This document shows positions 57,101 through 64,000 of a DNA stretch of 64,000 nt, one piece after another. The stretch covers positions 1,582,501 through 1,646,500 of the forward strand of contig JAPDOI010000020.1 of assembly GCA_029168955.1 (NCBI GenBank), in the 5' to 3' direction. The DNA is from Aplectana chamaeleonis (lineage: Eukaryota; Nematoda; Chromadorea; Rhabditida; Cosmocercidae). Positions within the stretch are counted from its first letter, which is position 1. Each line of letters opens with the position of its first letter. Position numbers and translations under genes: made by a program. A model generated the notes under the pieces. It saw only the letters and a list, made by a program, of their open reading frames with translations, had not been told where the DNA came from and searched no databases.

Positions 57101-60100
57101 TGAGTTTTCCATCATTTGCAGGCTTCGGCAACGTCTCTGCGACGACGGATTCCGAAAAAATTTTCACTATAATTATGATGATTCTAGGATGTGAGTGTAG
57201 ACGACAATACTAATTTTTATCATTTTATCGGTTTTTTTCCAAGATAATTTTTTTTTAAAAATGAGTTTTTCAGCTTTAATGTATGCCTCTGTGTTCGGTA
57301 ATGTATCTGCAATTATTCAACGGTTATATAGTGGAACAGCGCGGTTTGTCGATTTCTTTTTGACAAGTTTTTATTTCATAAAACCAAAATATGTGGAATT
57401 TTTTAGGTATCACACGGAAATGTCACGGTTACGTGAGTTTATCCGTTTTCATCAGATTCCGAATCCGTTACGGCAACGGCTCGAGGAGTACTTTCAACAC
57501 GCGTGGTCTTATACCAATGGGATTGATATGAACCTGGTAAGATTTTTAAAAACTTTCTTTTCGCGGAATATAGTTGTACTGTGCTTCTCTGGGCCAAATT
57601 CCGGTCCGCGATTACGTCTCGACACGCTTTGCGGCCGCACGCGCTCGATTCAGTCGGGTTTTCAGCGCTAAAGCCGACTCGATGTGGCTTTTTTATACAA
57701 TTTCCTCCGATTTTTCTAAGTTTCCAGTTTCCAAAACCCAACTACAGTCAGCAGATCGGCGGCTGCGGCGCTGGAAGCTCTTCCGACTCGGAAGCGTGCG
57801 GCCGCAAAGCGTGTCGAGACACAATTGCGGACCGGAATTTGGCCCAGATAAGCACAGTAAATAATATTGGAAGTTACGGTAAGCATACTGTAGCTCCAGT
57901 ACAGGATGAATGATAGCAATTTAAATGAAGTATCTTAGAAATTTTTCAATAAAGATCTTTACGAGGAACGCGTAATCTGTTTTTCGAATTAGTGATATTG
58001 AATTCAATTCAAATAAGGCCTCTCAACTTTTCTTCGATCAAATGAATAAATGCGAAAATGTGTCTTCTATTAGATTCTAATGGACATTAGGAAAAATTAT
58101 CGGAATAATCGAAAAAATAGATTTTTCTGGATTTTTTCCACAAAATTCATGAACATTTCAAAACATTTTTCATTGGCTGAATATTCGAATGCTGTGACGC
58201 AAGGTTGGCCGATTAATCGAAAAATCGATTCATCGAATATTTCAGTTCTCAGAATAAACTGAATATTCAGAAACCCGGATAATTTGAATTTCCGATTGTT
58301 TCGAATATTCGAAGGAACGAATAAGTTATTCTTCGGATTGGATCAAATATTCGAAAATCCGAATAATTTGAATTTCCGAATGAATCGCATCTTCGAGGAA
58401 CGAATGAATTGATCTCTCGAAAAAAAAATGTATTCGAAAACTACAGAGATCGAATTTAAAAAGATCGGAGGTGGAATTTTCCGAACGAATCGATTTTTCG
58501 AATACTCGAATTATTAGTTAGATTTGTTATTCAATTTGGTCCCATGCCTAGCTTCTACTGCCCTATGAACAGCAATTCACCTTTCGTCTCCTTAAAAACA
58601 GGCGCCTTGGTAGTTCGAGTCCGGTTCCCCCGAGCCCACCTACTCTGAGAGTTTTGGCCGAGAAATAGCCCACCAGGCTCCGCACCGGCTCCTGGTTGAC
58701 TATTTCTCGGATATTGGGCGGCTATTTTTCGGCTTTTGATGAAACGAACCAGAAATAGCCGATAAAAAACCTACAAATAACGAGAAGCAACCAAAATTAA
58801 TCGAGAAGAAGTCGTCGCCGGCTCGCCGAGCCGGATCTGAGTCATGCCTCTAGAATGCGTCATACACTTACCTGGAGAGCATTATTTCTCGGCTATTTCG
58901 CGGCGAGCATTATTCCTCGGCTATTTCGTGGCTATTACGCGGAATACAGGCATTTTGCGGCTATTTTTCGTTCGAAACTCTCAGAGGCTCTAGTGGCTGC
59001 ATCTAATGTCCTTGAGATTACGGACTTCGCTATATCGTCTGAACTTTTGAGTCCGGTTACCCGTGTCCACCTAATTCAGGGAATAGCCCATCTCCCTTGG
59101 AATTACGGTGATTACCTGAGCTAAACAATCAATTTCAACAATACAACATATTAAGGTGTTGAAAGGATTTCCCGACTGCCTGCAAGCGGACATCTGTTTA
59201 CATCTAAATCGTAATCTGTTGAATAGCTGTCCGGCGTTCGCTGGCTCAACGCCAGGGTGTTTACGTGCGTTAAGTATGCGGTGAGTTAGCATTAGAGTTG
59301 CTAAATTTGAGCAAGTTAGCAGTATGCATTTTCATAGATTTCGAACGACGCATGCTCCGCCGGGTGACACACTGGTGCATCGGGGCGACATACTGACTGG
59401 ACTGCATTTCATCGCCAGAGGCAGCGTTGAGATCCTCAACGATGACAACACCGTGATGGGAATTCTCGGTGAGATTGACGGACGTAATTAGGCTTGGAAG
59501 AGACTATTTTTGATGATTGTTTCTAGGATTGCGTGAAAAAAACGGAGGTGAAAAGTAGATATATCTATCTGAATTTCAGGGAAAGACGACATCTTCGGCG
59601 AGAATCCGTTGTTATACGAAGAAGTGGGAAAGTCGTCGTGTAATGTTCGTGCTCTGACCTATTGTGATCTTCATAAGATTCTCAGGTGAGCAAATTGTAA
59701 GCGTTCCATAGTTGCGTTTTCAGCTTTTTTTTTTCAAAAGTGCCCATTTTTGTTGTATGCTCTCACAATCAAGTAATGAAACGCTAGTATCCGAACAGGA
59801 TCCTCCCCGTCCCTTCCAGCTCAACAGAACACCAACAGCTGCTGAAAACTTGGCTCCTGTTGCTATCGTCTCTTAATTTCAAAGAAAAAAAATCTGGTTT
59901 CTATCCGTCTACTAGCGAGGTTTCTTGTTTGGCTACTAGATGCTCCAACAGTATTCTTTCTCATGGCTGCTAGCCAAACATTTGTGGCGGGAATAGCAAC
60001 ATTAGTGGTCAGAAAGGATGGGACTCCCGGGAAGTAGCCGAACAACAACGAGAAACTGTTGCTATTCCGTTCGGCTTTTAGCGCGACACTGTCTGAGTAG

Positions 60101-63100
60101 TGAATACATTCCTTACTCCTCTAGTGCTGACATCTGCTTTTACCCGAATCTTCCCTGAATTCTCATCTTTTTTGCGTTGTAGAAATCATAGTGGAGAAAA
60201 CGGAAAAAAAAAACCTTGTTTTGACTTTTGGGTTGACGAGCTTTGAAATTCTCAAATGCGTGATTTTTCTTGAGTACCGCTTTTTGAAAAGTCTAGATCC
60301 AATTTTCGCGAATACATGAAAACATTCATAAAACCGTTTTTGATTGGATTCAAATGAGTATTCTGAGAATTTAGCTTCCTTGCAAAATTAACGATTTGGC
60401 AATGCCATTAAGAAGTTTAAAAAAGTTTCAAAAATATCTTGGAATACCTTTAAAAAAATGATTCGGCGTAAAATAGCCTAGAGTAATAAAAAAGCTAGGA
60501 ATAGAGTGAAATGACTAAAAATACGATTTGGCGGTCAATGACAGACGAGCGATCGAATTTTACAAGCTTTTCCGGTAAACTTATCAAAGCAAAATCAAGC
60601 GCGATATGGATTGGAGCGTTGCGTTCACTTAACTTGACCTATGCTGATTCCCTTATTGAGGCTTCCGAAAATGGCTTAATATTTCCGTTGCGCGCTTGGT
60701 TTCGCTTTGATAAGTTTAACGGAGAAGCTTGTTAAATCCGATCTTTCGTCCGTCATTGACCACCATATCGTATTTTTAGTTATTTCACTTCATTTTCTAG
60801 CTTTTTCTTTACTCCAGGCTGTTTTACGCCTAATTATTTTTGAAAGATAATTCAAGATATTTTTGAAACTTTTTTAAACTTCTTAATGGCATTGCCAAAT
60901 CGTTACTTTTGCCAGGAAGCTAAATTTTCAGAATTTTCGCATATTTTTCCCAAAGGTTCCCTTTCTGACTTCAATTTTGCTCCACCATTTCGACTTTGGA
61001 ATGACGAAACATCTAACGGACGATATTGTCGTATGAGTATAAATTTTGAAACTTATGATCCACAATCATAAAAAATACCACTCATTGCCGCATTTTTTGC
61101 AACATGTGAAAATCGATATTATTGATCATTAATACTCAATTTTGCGCGATGAGAAGAATTTCCCAAACAAGTGAATTAAAGCCATCAATAATCAAAAATC
61201 GTTGCGGTATTTTATGCAACAGACGAAACAATCGATACTATTGATTGGTATTTACCAATAATGACTGATGAGCGAAGTTCCTAAATCAAGAAAACCAATC
61301 CCACCAACAGTCACCACTTCTCGCCGCTGTTTGTGCAGAAAGCACGAAAATAGATAATATTGATTATTGATCGATGACGTTTCATGCGTACGAATTCTGA
61401 CAAGTTCAGCACTTACCTTCGACGACCTGTGTTAATTGGCTGCAGATTCCCCCACACACCCTGGTTTCTACAGCCGTGCCCAAGCAGTTTCCGTGCTTCA
61501 CGGCTAATTTAGTATGTAGACCCAAGATTTTGAGGTACTCTTCAAAGTTAAGGTATCAAGTTTAAAATGGAATACGAGCGACCTGCTTCCATTTCCAGCC
61601 TCTTTTCCGAAAATGAGCTTCCTAGCTCAATTTTGAGTGCACCCACAAGATCGTGAACGCCGTCTGAAAAAGAAAAGGAGATGAACGACAAAAACGATCA
61701 GTTTATCACTTTTTTCTCGAAAACCATTTAACCATTCCAAACCATTTTTGAGTGGTAATACCAACGTTTTGAGCTCTTTTTAATGCGATTTGAAGCTAAT
61801 TTCTACGTTCACTCTGAATTGAGATTTTGAAAAAGGGGTTGCGCGCGTGGCCGATTTAAAACCAAATCTGGTGCGCGCTTCGCGCGCACCACAATCCGGC
61901 TAGTTATGCGTATATTCGGTCCATTTTCGAAAATTCACCAGGATTCTCAATTGGGTTTACAATATTCTAGATCGACTGAAGAATTTTGCGTGAAATACCC
62001 ATTCCAACACTTTCACCCGGATTCGACCGAATATTTGAAAAAAAATGTTGTTCTGTGCCTTAAAGGCAGTGGTCGCGATCAAGTATGCTTGTCGTCTTTT
62101 TCTCTCCAAATCCTTTCCTGGATCTCGAGTAGTAGGACCTATAAGAAAAAATCGCGAAAAAACCACTGTTTTGGGCCGAATTTGAAACCTGAACTTTCTT
62201 GCCTTTTGATGGTGGACGAGCCCTCTCCACATCATCGGCATCGATGACCTCTTATATCAAGAACATCAGCTAGCTTGAAATTGAATGTCAATCAATGCAT
62301 TTTCGAATTTATGTACACATCTAGTCAAAAACATTGACTGAAGTGATGCTTTCATTATTCAACTGTATTTATTCGTTAAATTTGCATTTATTTCGTCCTC
62401 TGAATGTCGATGATTTTTGACTGCTCGGCATGAGACTGCGATCTGTTTCGTCATCGCTGTGCACGTGTGCACGAACTAGCTTCTTTGGGTCCTAGAAACT
62501 CTATTTGTAGACCGTTTTTCACCGCGCTACCTTCATAGTTTTTCAGCTGTTTTTGATCTAAGCTGATTTTTGTAGTTTTTTCGATAACGTTTTTCATCGT
62601 GACCACTGCCTTTAAATGGCAGATTGATACAACACCGTTCGTGCGATTTGGTCAGAAAGAGCGCGTTTTTTGCGTCTTTTCTCCCTTTTTGGATAACTCG
62701 ACTCAAACCCAACTTTGAACGAAACTACGGTGATATTGATTATCCTGGCGTTGAGGTCTACCCAATCACAAAGCCTTTGTTGGGGTTCCGTAAGCGCTAA
62801 AGAAGTTTGGCGATCCGCCAGATTTGTGTTTGTGGTACTTTGGTGAGAATAGCGCGTTCCTGGCCTCTGCCCCTTCGACACGGTACCGTAATTTGAAACC
62901 TTGCTGATTATCCGAACTTCTTTGGCTCTCAACGATACCCCCGCAAAGGCTATACCATTGGGTAGCTATCAATGCCAGTGTCATGAATAGTTTCGCTCAA
63001 GGTTGAGTTTGAAGCGGGCCATTCAACAAGAACCAAAAAGACGCTAAAACGCGTCCTCGCGCGCTTTCTGACCAAATCCTACGAGCGGTATTGTGTGCTC

Positions 63101-63657
63101 GATGCTCTTTCCAGTACCTAAGGTTTGCTGAAGGTAGTCAAATGAAAGGAGGAGTGAAATTCATCGAAATCATGATTCTAAGGAGCTCTCATGTTTGAGC
63201 GACAATAATGAATTTACCGGAGCCCCTCAGATGTTTGCCGATTGACGGCAACTTCTAGGAAAACCTTGCAGATGCGCCTAAAACCTTCGAGTAAATGCCA
63301 TGCAATTATACTGATAACTATAATCAGTGCGCAACAATTTTCACGTCTAATTGCAATGTTGAACTAGGGAGTCACTTACCAAGAAGTCTTTTTGTGCGAA
63401 ATTTTCAGGGATAACCTGATTATTTGGCTGAGATTTTTCTGAGTTAACATATTGTAGAGTTTTTCTGATGGTGATCATTGCCTCGTTCAGAGACGACCTG
63501 CTCGACGTGCTTGACATGTATCCGGAATTTGCGGAGAACTTCTGCAAGAACCTGATCATCACCTACAATCTTCGCGACGAGTCTCAGTCGACGCGGAAAC
63601 GATTCGATCGTCATAAGTTGCTGCGAATGTCGTCCTCGTTGAATAAAGACCGATACG
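45200..63657 (+). CDS. unc-103: ERG-type voltage-gated K+ channel, 15 exons, 3' end beyond window
   Basis: Encodes the nematode ERG (Kv11/hERG-like) potassium channel, a plasma-membrane tetramer that limits excitability of muscle and neurons. Exons read from the sequence: 45200-45256, 45499-45581, 46157-46250, 46341-46469, 48124-48237, 50266-50339, 50620-50762, 56815-56934, 57122-57190, 57274-57343, 57407-57536, 59156-59280, 59338-59468, 59580-59685, 63491-63657. They total 1612 nt (537 codons), every boundary is AG/GT and all phases match, with no frameshift or stop. The ERG signature [15 protein letters not shown] opens exon 2. The start is the first ATG after an in-frame TAG at 45137-45139; it is inferred, and other first exons may exist. 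No PAS domain is seen. The last donor is at 63658, so the C-terminal tail lies outside. Family identity is very secure; exon 1 is moderately so. Confidence 0.95.
45663..45842. mobile_element. Nearly loopless 180-bp palindrome in channel intron 2
   Basis: Left GTTAGGTCCGTGGCTTG and right CAAGCCACGAACCTAAC pair, as do AACCTAAACCGCGGC/GCCGCGGTTTAGGTT, and the centre GGCTGGCTGATAATTATCAG runs straight into its complement. There is little or no loop. The transcript would form a dsRNA stem of about 85 bp, 80 nt after the donor. Confidence 0.88.
45920..46045. mobile_element. Palindromic MITE, family N copy 5
   Basis: Left GGCCGGGATCATACTTCACG, right GGAAGTATAATCACGGCC, centre GATTTTCGGTCGATATTGAT. 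TGA lies on both sides (possible 3-bp target duplication). In the 575-nt channel intron 2. Confidence 0.8.
46647..46920. mobile_element. Palindromic MITE, family N copy 6 (compound)
   Basis: GGGCGCCGTTTATACCTCCG at the left and GTGTAAACGACGCGTAG at the right, with two internal units (ATATCGATCGTGCCACGCCG and TAATATTGATCACACGTCGG). In channel intron 4. Confidence 0.7.
48300..48920. repeat. TTCGAAT-rich stretch (family K), channel intron 5
   Basis: Short palindromic words TTCGAA, ATTCG and CGAAT recur every 20-40 bp in AT-rich DNA. Similar stretches lie at 34990-35430, 47160-47345, 49320-49500 and 57950-58510. Two of them flank family J copies, suggesting that J and K are parts of one older element. 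Confidence 0.45.
48922..49068 (+). repeat. Family J repeat, copy 4
   Basis: TCGGAGTGAAATTTACTGCT, GCGCTCGTATGCTGCGTCTA, TTCTCGCCGTCTCTCCCCTC, TCTCCAAAACAGAGGATC. In channel intron 5, abutting family B copy 3. Confidence 0.68.
49077..49304. mobile_element. Foldback MITE, family B copy 3
   Basis: Left CTGTCCGAATGAGACTGTCC, right GGACAGTCTCATTGGGACAG, with GCCCACGCGG/CCGCGTGGGC in the arms. Lies in channel intron 5, directly after a family J repeat. Confidence 0.83.
49797..50012. mobile_element. Foldback MITE, family B copy 4
   Basis: Left GGTCTGTCCGCTCACGCGG, right CCGACCGCGTGGGCGGACAC, with AGCGGCCGTCGC and CGACCGCTCGACACG in the arms. Also in channel intron 5, 490 bp from copy 3 and 250 bp upstream of the S4 exon. 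Confidence 0.8.
51771..52888. mobile_element. hAT-like non-autonomous element B with direct subterminal repeats, 1118 bp
   Basis: Begins CAGGGATGTGCG and ends CGCCTATCCCTG, flanked by perfect 8-bp duplication TTGGGCAC (51763-51770 and 52889-52896). Subterminal blocks made of CGTTAGTCGTTA units occur at 51797-51860 and 52795-52874 in the same orientation. It lies in channel intron 7 and interrupts a satellite-like array. The interior (51860-52790) shows no coding similarity that I recognise. Confidence 0.87.
53426..55024. mobile_element. hAT-like non-autonomous element C with direct subterminal repeats, 1599 bp
   Basis: Begins CAGGGGTGTGTGGAA and ends TTCCGCACATCCCTG, flanked by perfect 8-bp duplication TTCCGGAA (53418-53425 and 55025-55032). 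Subterminal blocks of TTTTCTG/GCCCA text (53439-53495 and 54921-54975) are again direct repeats. The interior includes a tRNA-like sequence at 53694-53760. It lies in channel intron 7 and interrupts the same array as element B, 530 bp downstream of it. Confidence 0.87.
53694..53760 (+). repeat. tRNA-derived SINE-like fragment inside hAT-like element C
   Basis: CTGGGGTGGTGTAGTGACAG (A-box like) and GCAGGGTTCGATCCACGC (B-box like) with partly pairing ends (CTGGG/CCCAG). The upstream flank GGTGATTACCCGAGCT recurs at 59105-59122, which has no tRNA part. Confidence 0.5.
55529..56025. mobile_element. Family C element copy 3
   Basis: Ends TTAAAGGCAGTGTTCACGAT and TATCGTGGACACTGCCTTTAA. It shares GGAATCGTACAAGACCTTCT and the following 250 bp with copy 2. 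In channel intron 7. Confidence 0.83.
56815..57343 (+). other. unc-103: Exons for the pore turret, selectivity filter and S6
   Basis: Exon 56815-56934 carries the extracellular turret, shorter than in mammalian ERG, then the pore helix ([18 protein letters not shown]). The filter SIGFGN is split by a 187-nt intron exactly at the first Gly codon and completed by exon 57122-57190, which runs into S6 ([11 protein letters not shown]). Exon 57274-57343 completes S6 ([18 protein letters not shown]). The S6 Tyr and Phe in MYASVFGN match by position the aromatic pair known to bind blockers in human ERG1. The GFG filter is the ERG/EAG form rather than the GYG of most Kv channels. Confidence 0.94.
57579..57857. 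mobile_element. Foldback MITE, family A copy 2, 279 bp
   Basis: Ends CTGTGCTTCTCTGGGCC and GGCCCAGATAAGCACAG, flanked by TA (57577-57578 and 57858-57859). The inverted arms are about 65 bp and include GTCTCGACACGCTTTGCGGC. It is in channel intron 11, 40 bp downstream of the exon ending at 57536, and leaves the splice sites intact. Confidence 0.88.
57950..58510. repeat. TTCGAAT-rich stretch (family K), channel intron 11
   Basis: Dense CGAATATTCGAA-type words (for example near 58184, 58305, 58352, 58500). Open frames here are not gene-like. Confidence 0.5.
58643..58986. mobile_element. Inverted-repeat element rich in CGGCTATTTCTCGG, 344 bp
   Basis: Ends CTCTGAGAGTTT and AAACTCTCAGAG. Internal GGCTATTTC words occur in both orientations at least eight times (for example AGAAATAGCC near 58660 and 58750, TCGGCTATTTCG near 58887). 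In channel intron 11. Confidence 0.7.
60355..60942. mobile_element. Long foldback (about 590 bp) in channel intron 14
   Basis: The left arm (60355-60620; TTTGGCAATGCCATTAAGAA, AAATACGATTTGGCGGTCAA, ACTTATCAAAGC) is inverted in the right arm (60658-60942; GCTTTGATAAGT, TTGACCACCATATCGTATTT, TTCTTAATGGCATTGCCAAA). Arms are about 265 bp and roughly 80-85% alike by eye. Confidence 0.85.
62060..62615. mobile_element. Family C element, subtype 2, copy 5
   Basis: Ends TTAAAGGCAGTGGTCGCGAT and ATCGTGACCACTGCCTTTAA. It lacks the 155-bp segment of copy 4 and so represents the empty site. In channel intron 14, 13 bp upstream of a family D foldback. Confidence 0.86.
62629..63097. mobile_element. Family D foldback copy 2, 469 bp
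   Basis: Left ACAACACCGTTCGTGCGATT then TGGTCAGAAAGAGCGCG; right CGCGCTTTCTGACCAAATCC then TACGAGCGGTATTGTGT. Arms of about 140 bp continue inward through TCTACCCAATC/CCATTGGGTAG. In channel intron 14. Confidence 0.82.
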
Positions 63658-63916
63658 GTACGCCCATCGATGGTTCGTCGTGCTGGTGTCTTCCGTTTTT
63701 TTCTTGTTTTTTTTCTGTCTTTTCTGTCTCTCTTTGCGTTCGGGACCTTATATGCGTGGAAAAGCGCAGAAAAATGGGGGTCCGGTAGAGGAACAGCGTC
63801 ACCTCAGCCGTGGAATAACCAAAACGCAGTCAGCCGATGTTTAACGCATTCTTCATATCCTTCCCATACAAATCTGTACCAGATTTGGTGACCCCGACGG
63901 GATCAGGTTCGATTGG

Positions 63917-63987
63917 CCTTTGAGGGGGATCGAACTCAACCGTGCGCAGCGACAGCGGCGCCTATTGCCACTGCGCTATATGCACCC
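63917..63987 (-). repeat. tRNA-derived SINE-like fragment
   Basis: Minus strand GGGTGCATATAGCGCAGTGG then, 30 nt on, GGTTGAGTTCGATCCCC. Same family as 37325-37400. It lies in the intron downstream of the last visible channel exon. Confidence 0.55.
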
Positions 63988-64000
63988 ATGAGTTATGTAT

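Larger units (their letters stand above)
57407..63657 (+). other. unc-103: Exons for C-linker and cyclic-nucleotide-binding homology domain
   Basis: Exon 57407-57536 encodes the C-linker ([19 protein letters not shown], then [20 protein letters not shown]). Exons 59156-59280, 59338-59468 and 59580-59685 encode the cyclic-nucleotide-binding homology domain: [11 protein letters not shown], then [13 protein letters not shown], then [17 protein letters not shown]. Exon 63491-63657 continues with [20 protein letters not shown] and a basic stretch ending in [13 protein letters not shown]. In ERG/EAG channels this domain does not bind cyclic nucleotide but interacts with the channel N-terminus. The intron before the last visible exon is 3805 nt and contains three separate inverted-repeat elements. 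Donor 63658 is GTACGC, weaker than the others. Confidence 0.92.

Noticed and set aside
57261..57671. Single continuous 136-codon exon of the channel
   Set aside because: Residues between 57344 and 57406 (FVDFFLTSF...) are not in ERG proteins. Removing this 63-nt GT-AG intron restores the family sequence in phase, and the frame also runs past the donor at 57537 into a MITE.

Overview
The window looks like nuclear DNA from a nematode, probably a rhabditid or strongylid relative of Caenorhabditis. The basis is one unmistakable gene, an ERG-type voltage-gated potassium channel orthologous to C. elegans unc-103. It is split into many small exons with TTTCAG acceptors and GTGAGT/GTAAGA/GTATGT donors, and it is surrounded by short foldback (MITE-like) elements. 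I cannot name the species. No bacterial operons, CRISPR arrays or rRNA genes are visible.

Region 1 to about 44.7 kb has no exon I can assign with confidence. It is a patchwork of repeats: hairpin MITEs, tRNA-derived elements, a 2 kb stretch studded with the 9-mer GGGGTCGTA, a large foldback at 8.96-10.1 kb, and two decayed mariner transposons side by side at 38.3-41.0 kb (both with TA target sites and intact terminal inverted repeats, both with broken transposase genes). A GC-rich open stretch at 3.55-3.81 kb ends in a good splice donor in the phase the channel gene needs, so it is a weak candidate for a distant alternative first exon. If that is right, much of the window is one long 5' intron.

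Region 44.7-64 kb holds the channel gene on the + strand: 15 exons from 45200 to 63657, continuing past the window edge. They encode a short N-terminus, S1-S6, the pore with the SIGFGN filter, the C-linker and the cyclic-nucleotide-binding homology domain. All exon phases join without a frameshift. The introns range from 57 nt to 6 kb, and each large one is filled with identifiable elements. No PAS (eag) domain is encoded by the exons seen.

The most unusual structure is a family of three elements (30550-32156, 51771-52888, 53426-55024). Each has CAGGG...CCCTG ends and a perfect 8-bp target duplication, as in hAT transposons. Each also carries direct, not inverted, subterminal repeat blocks of 55-80 bp built from a motif private to that element. 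Other notable items are a head-to-head tRNA-like palindrome, two insertions that can be dated because an empty paralogous site lies in the same window, and long near-perfect hairpins inside channel introns.
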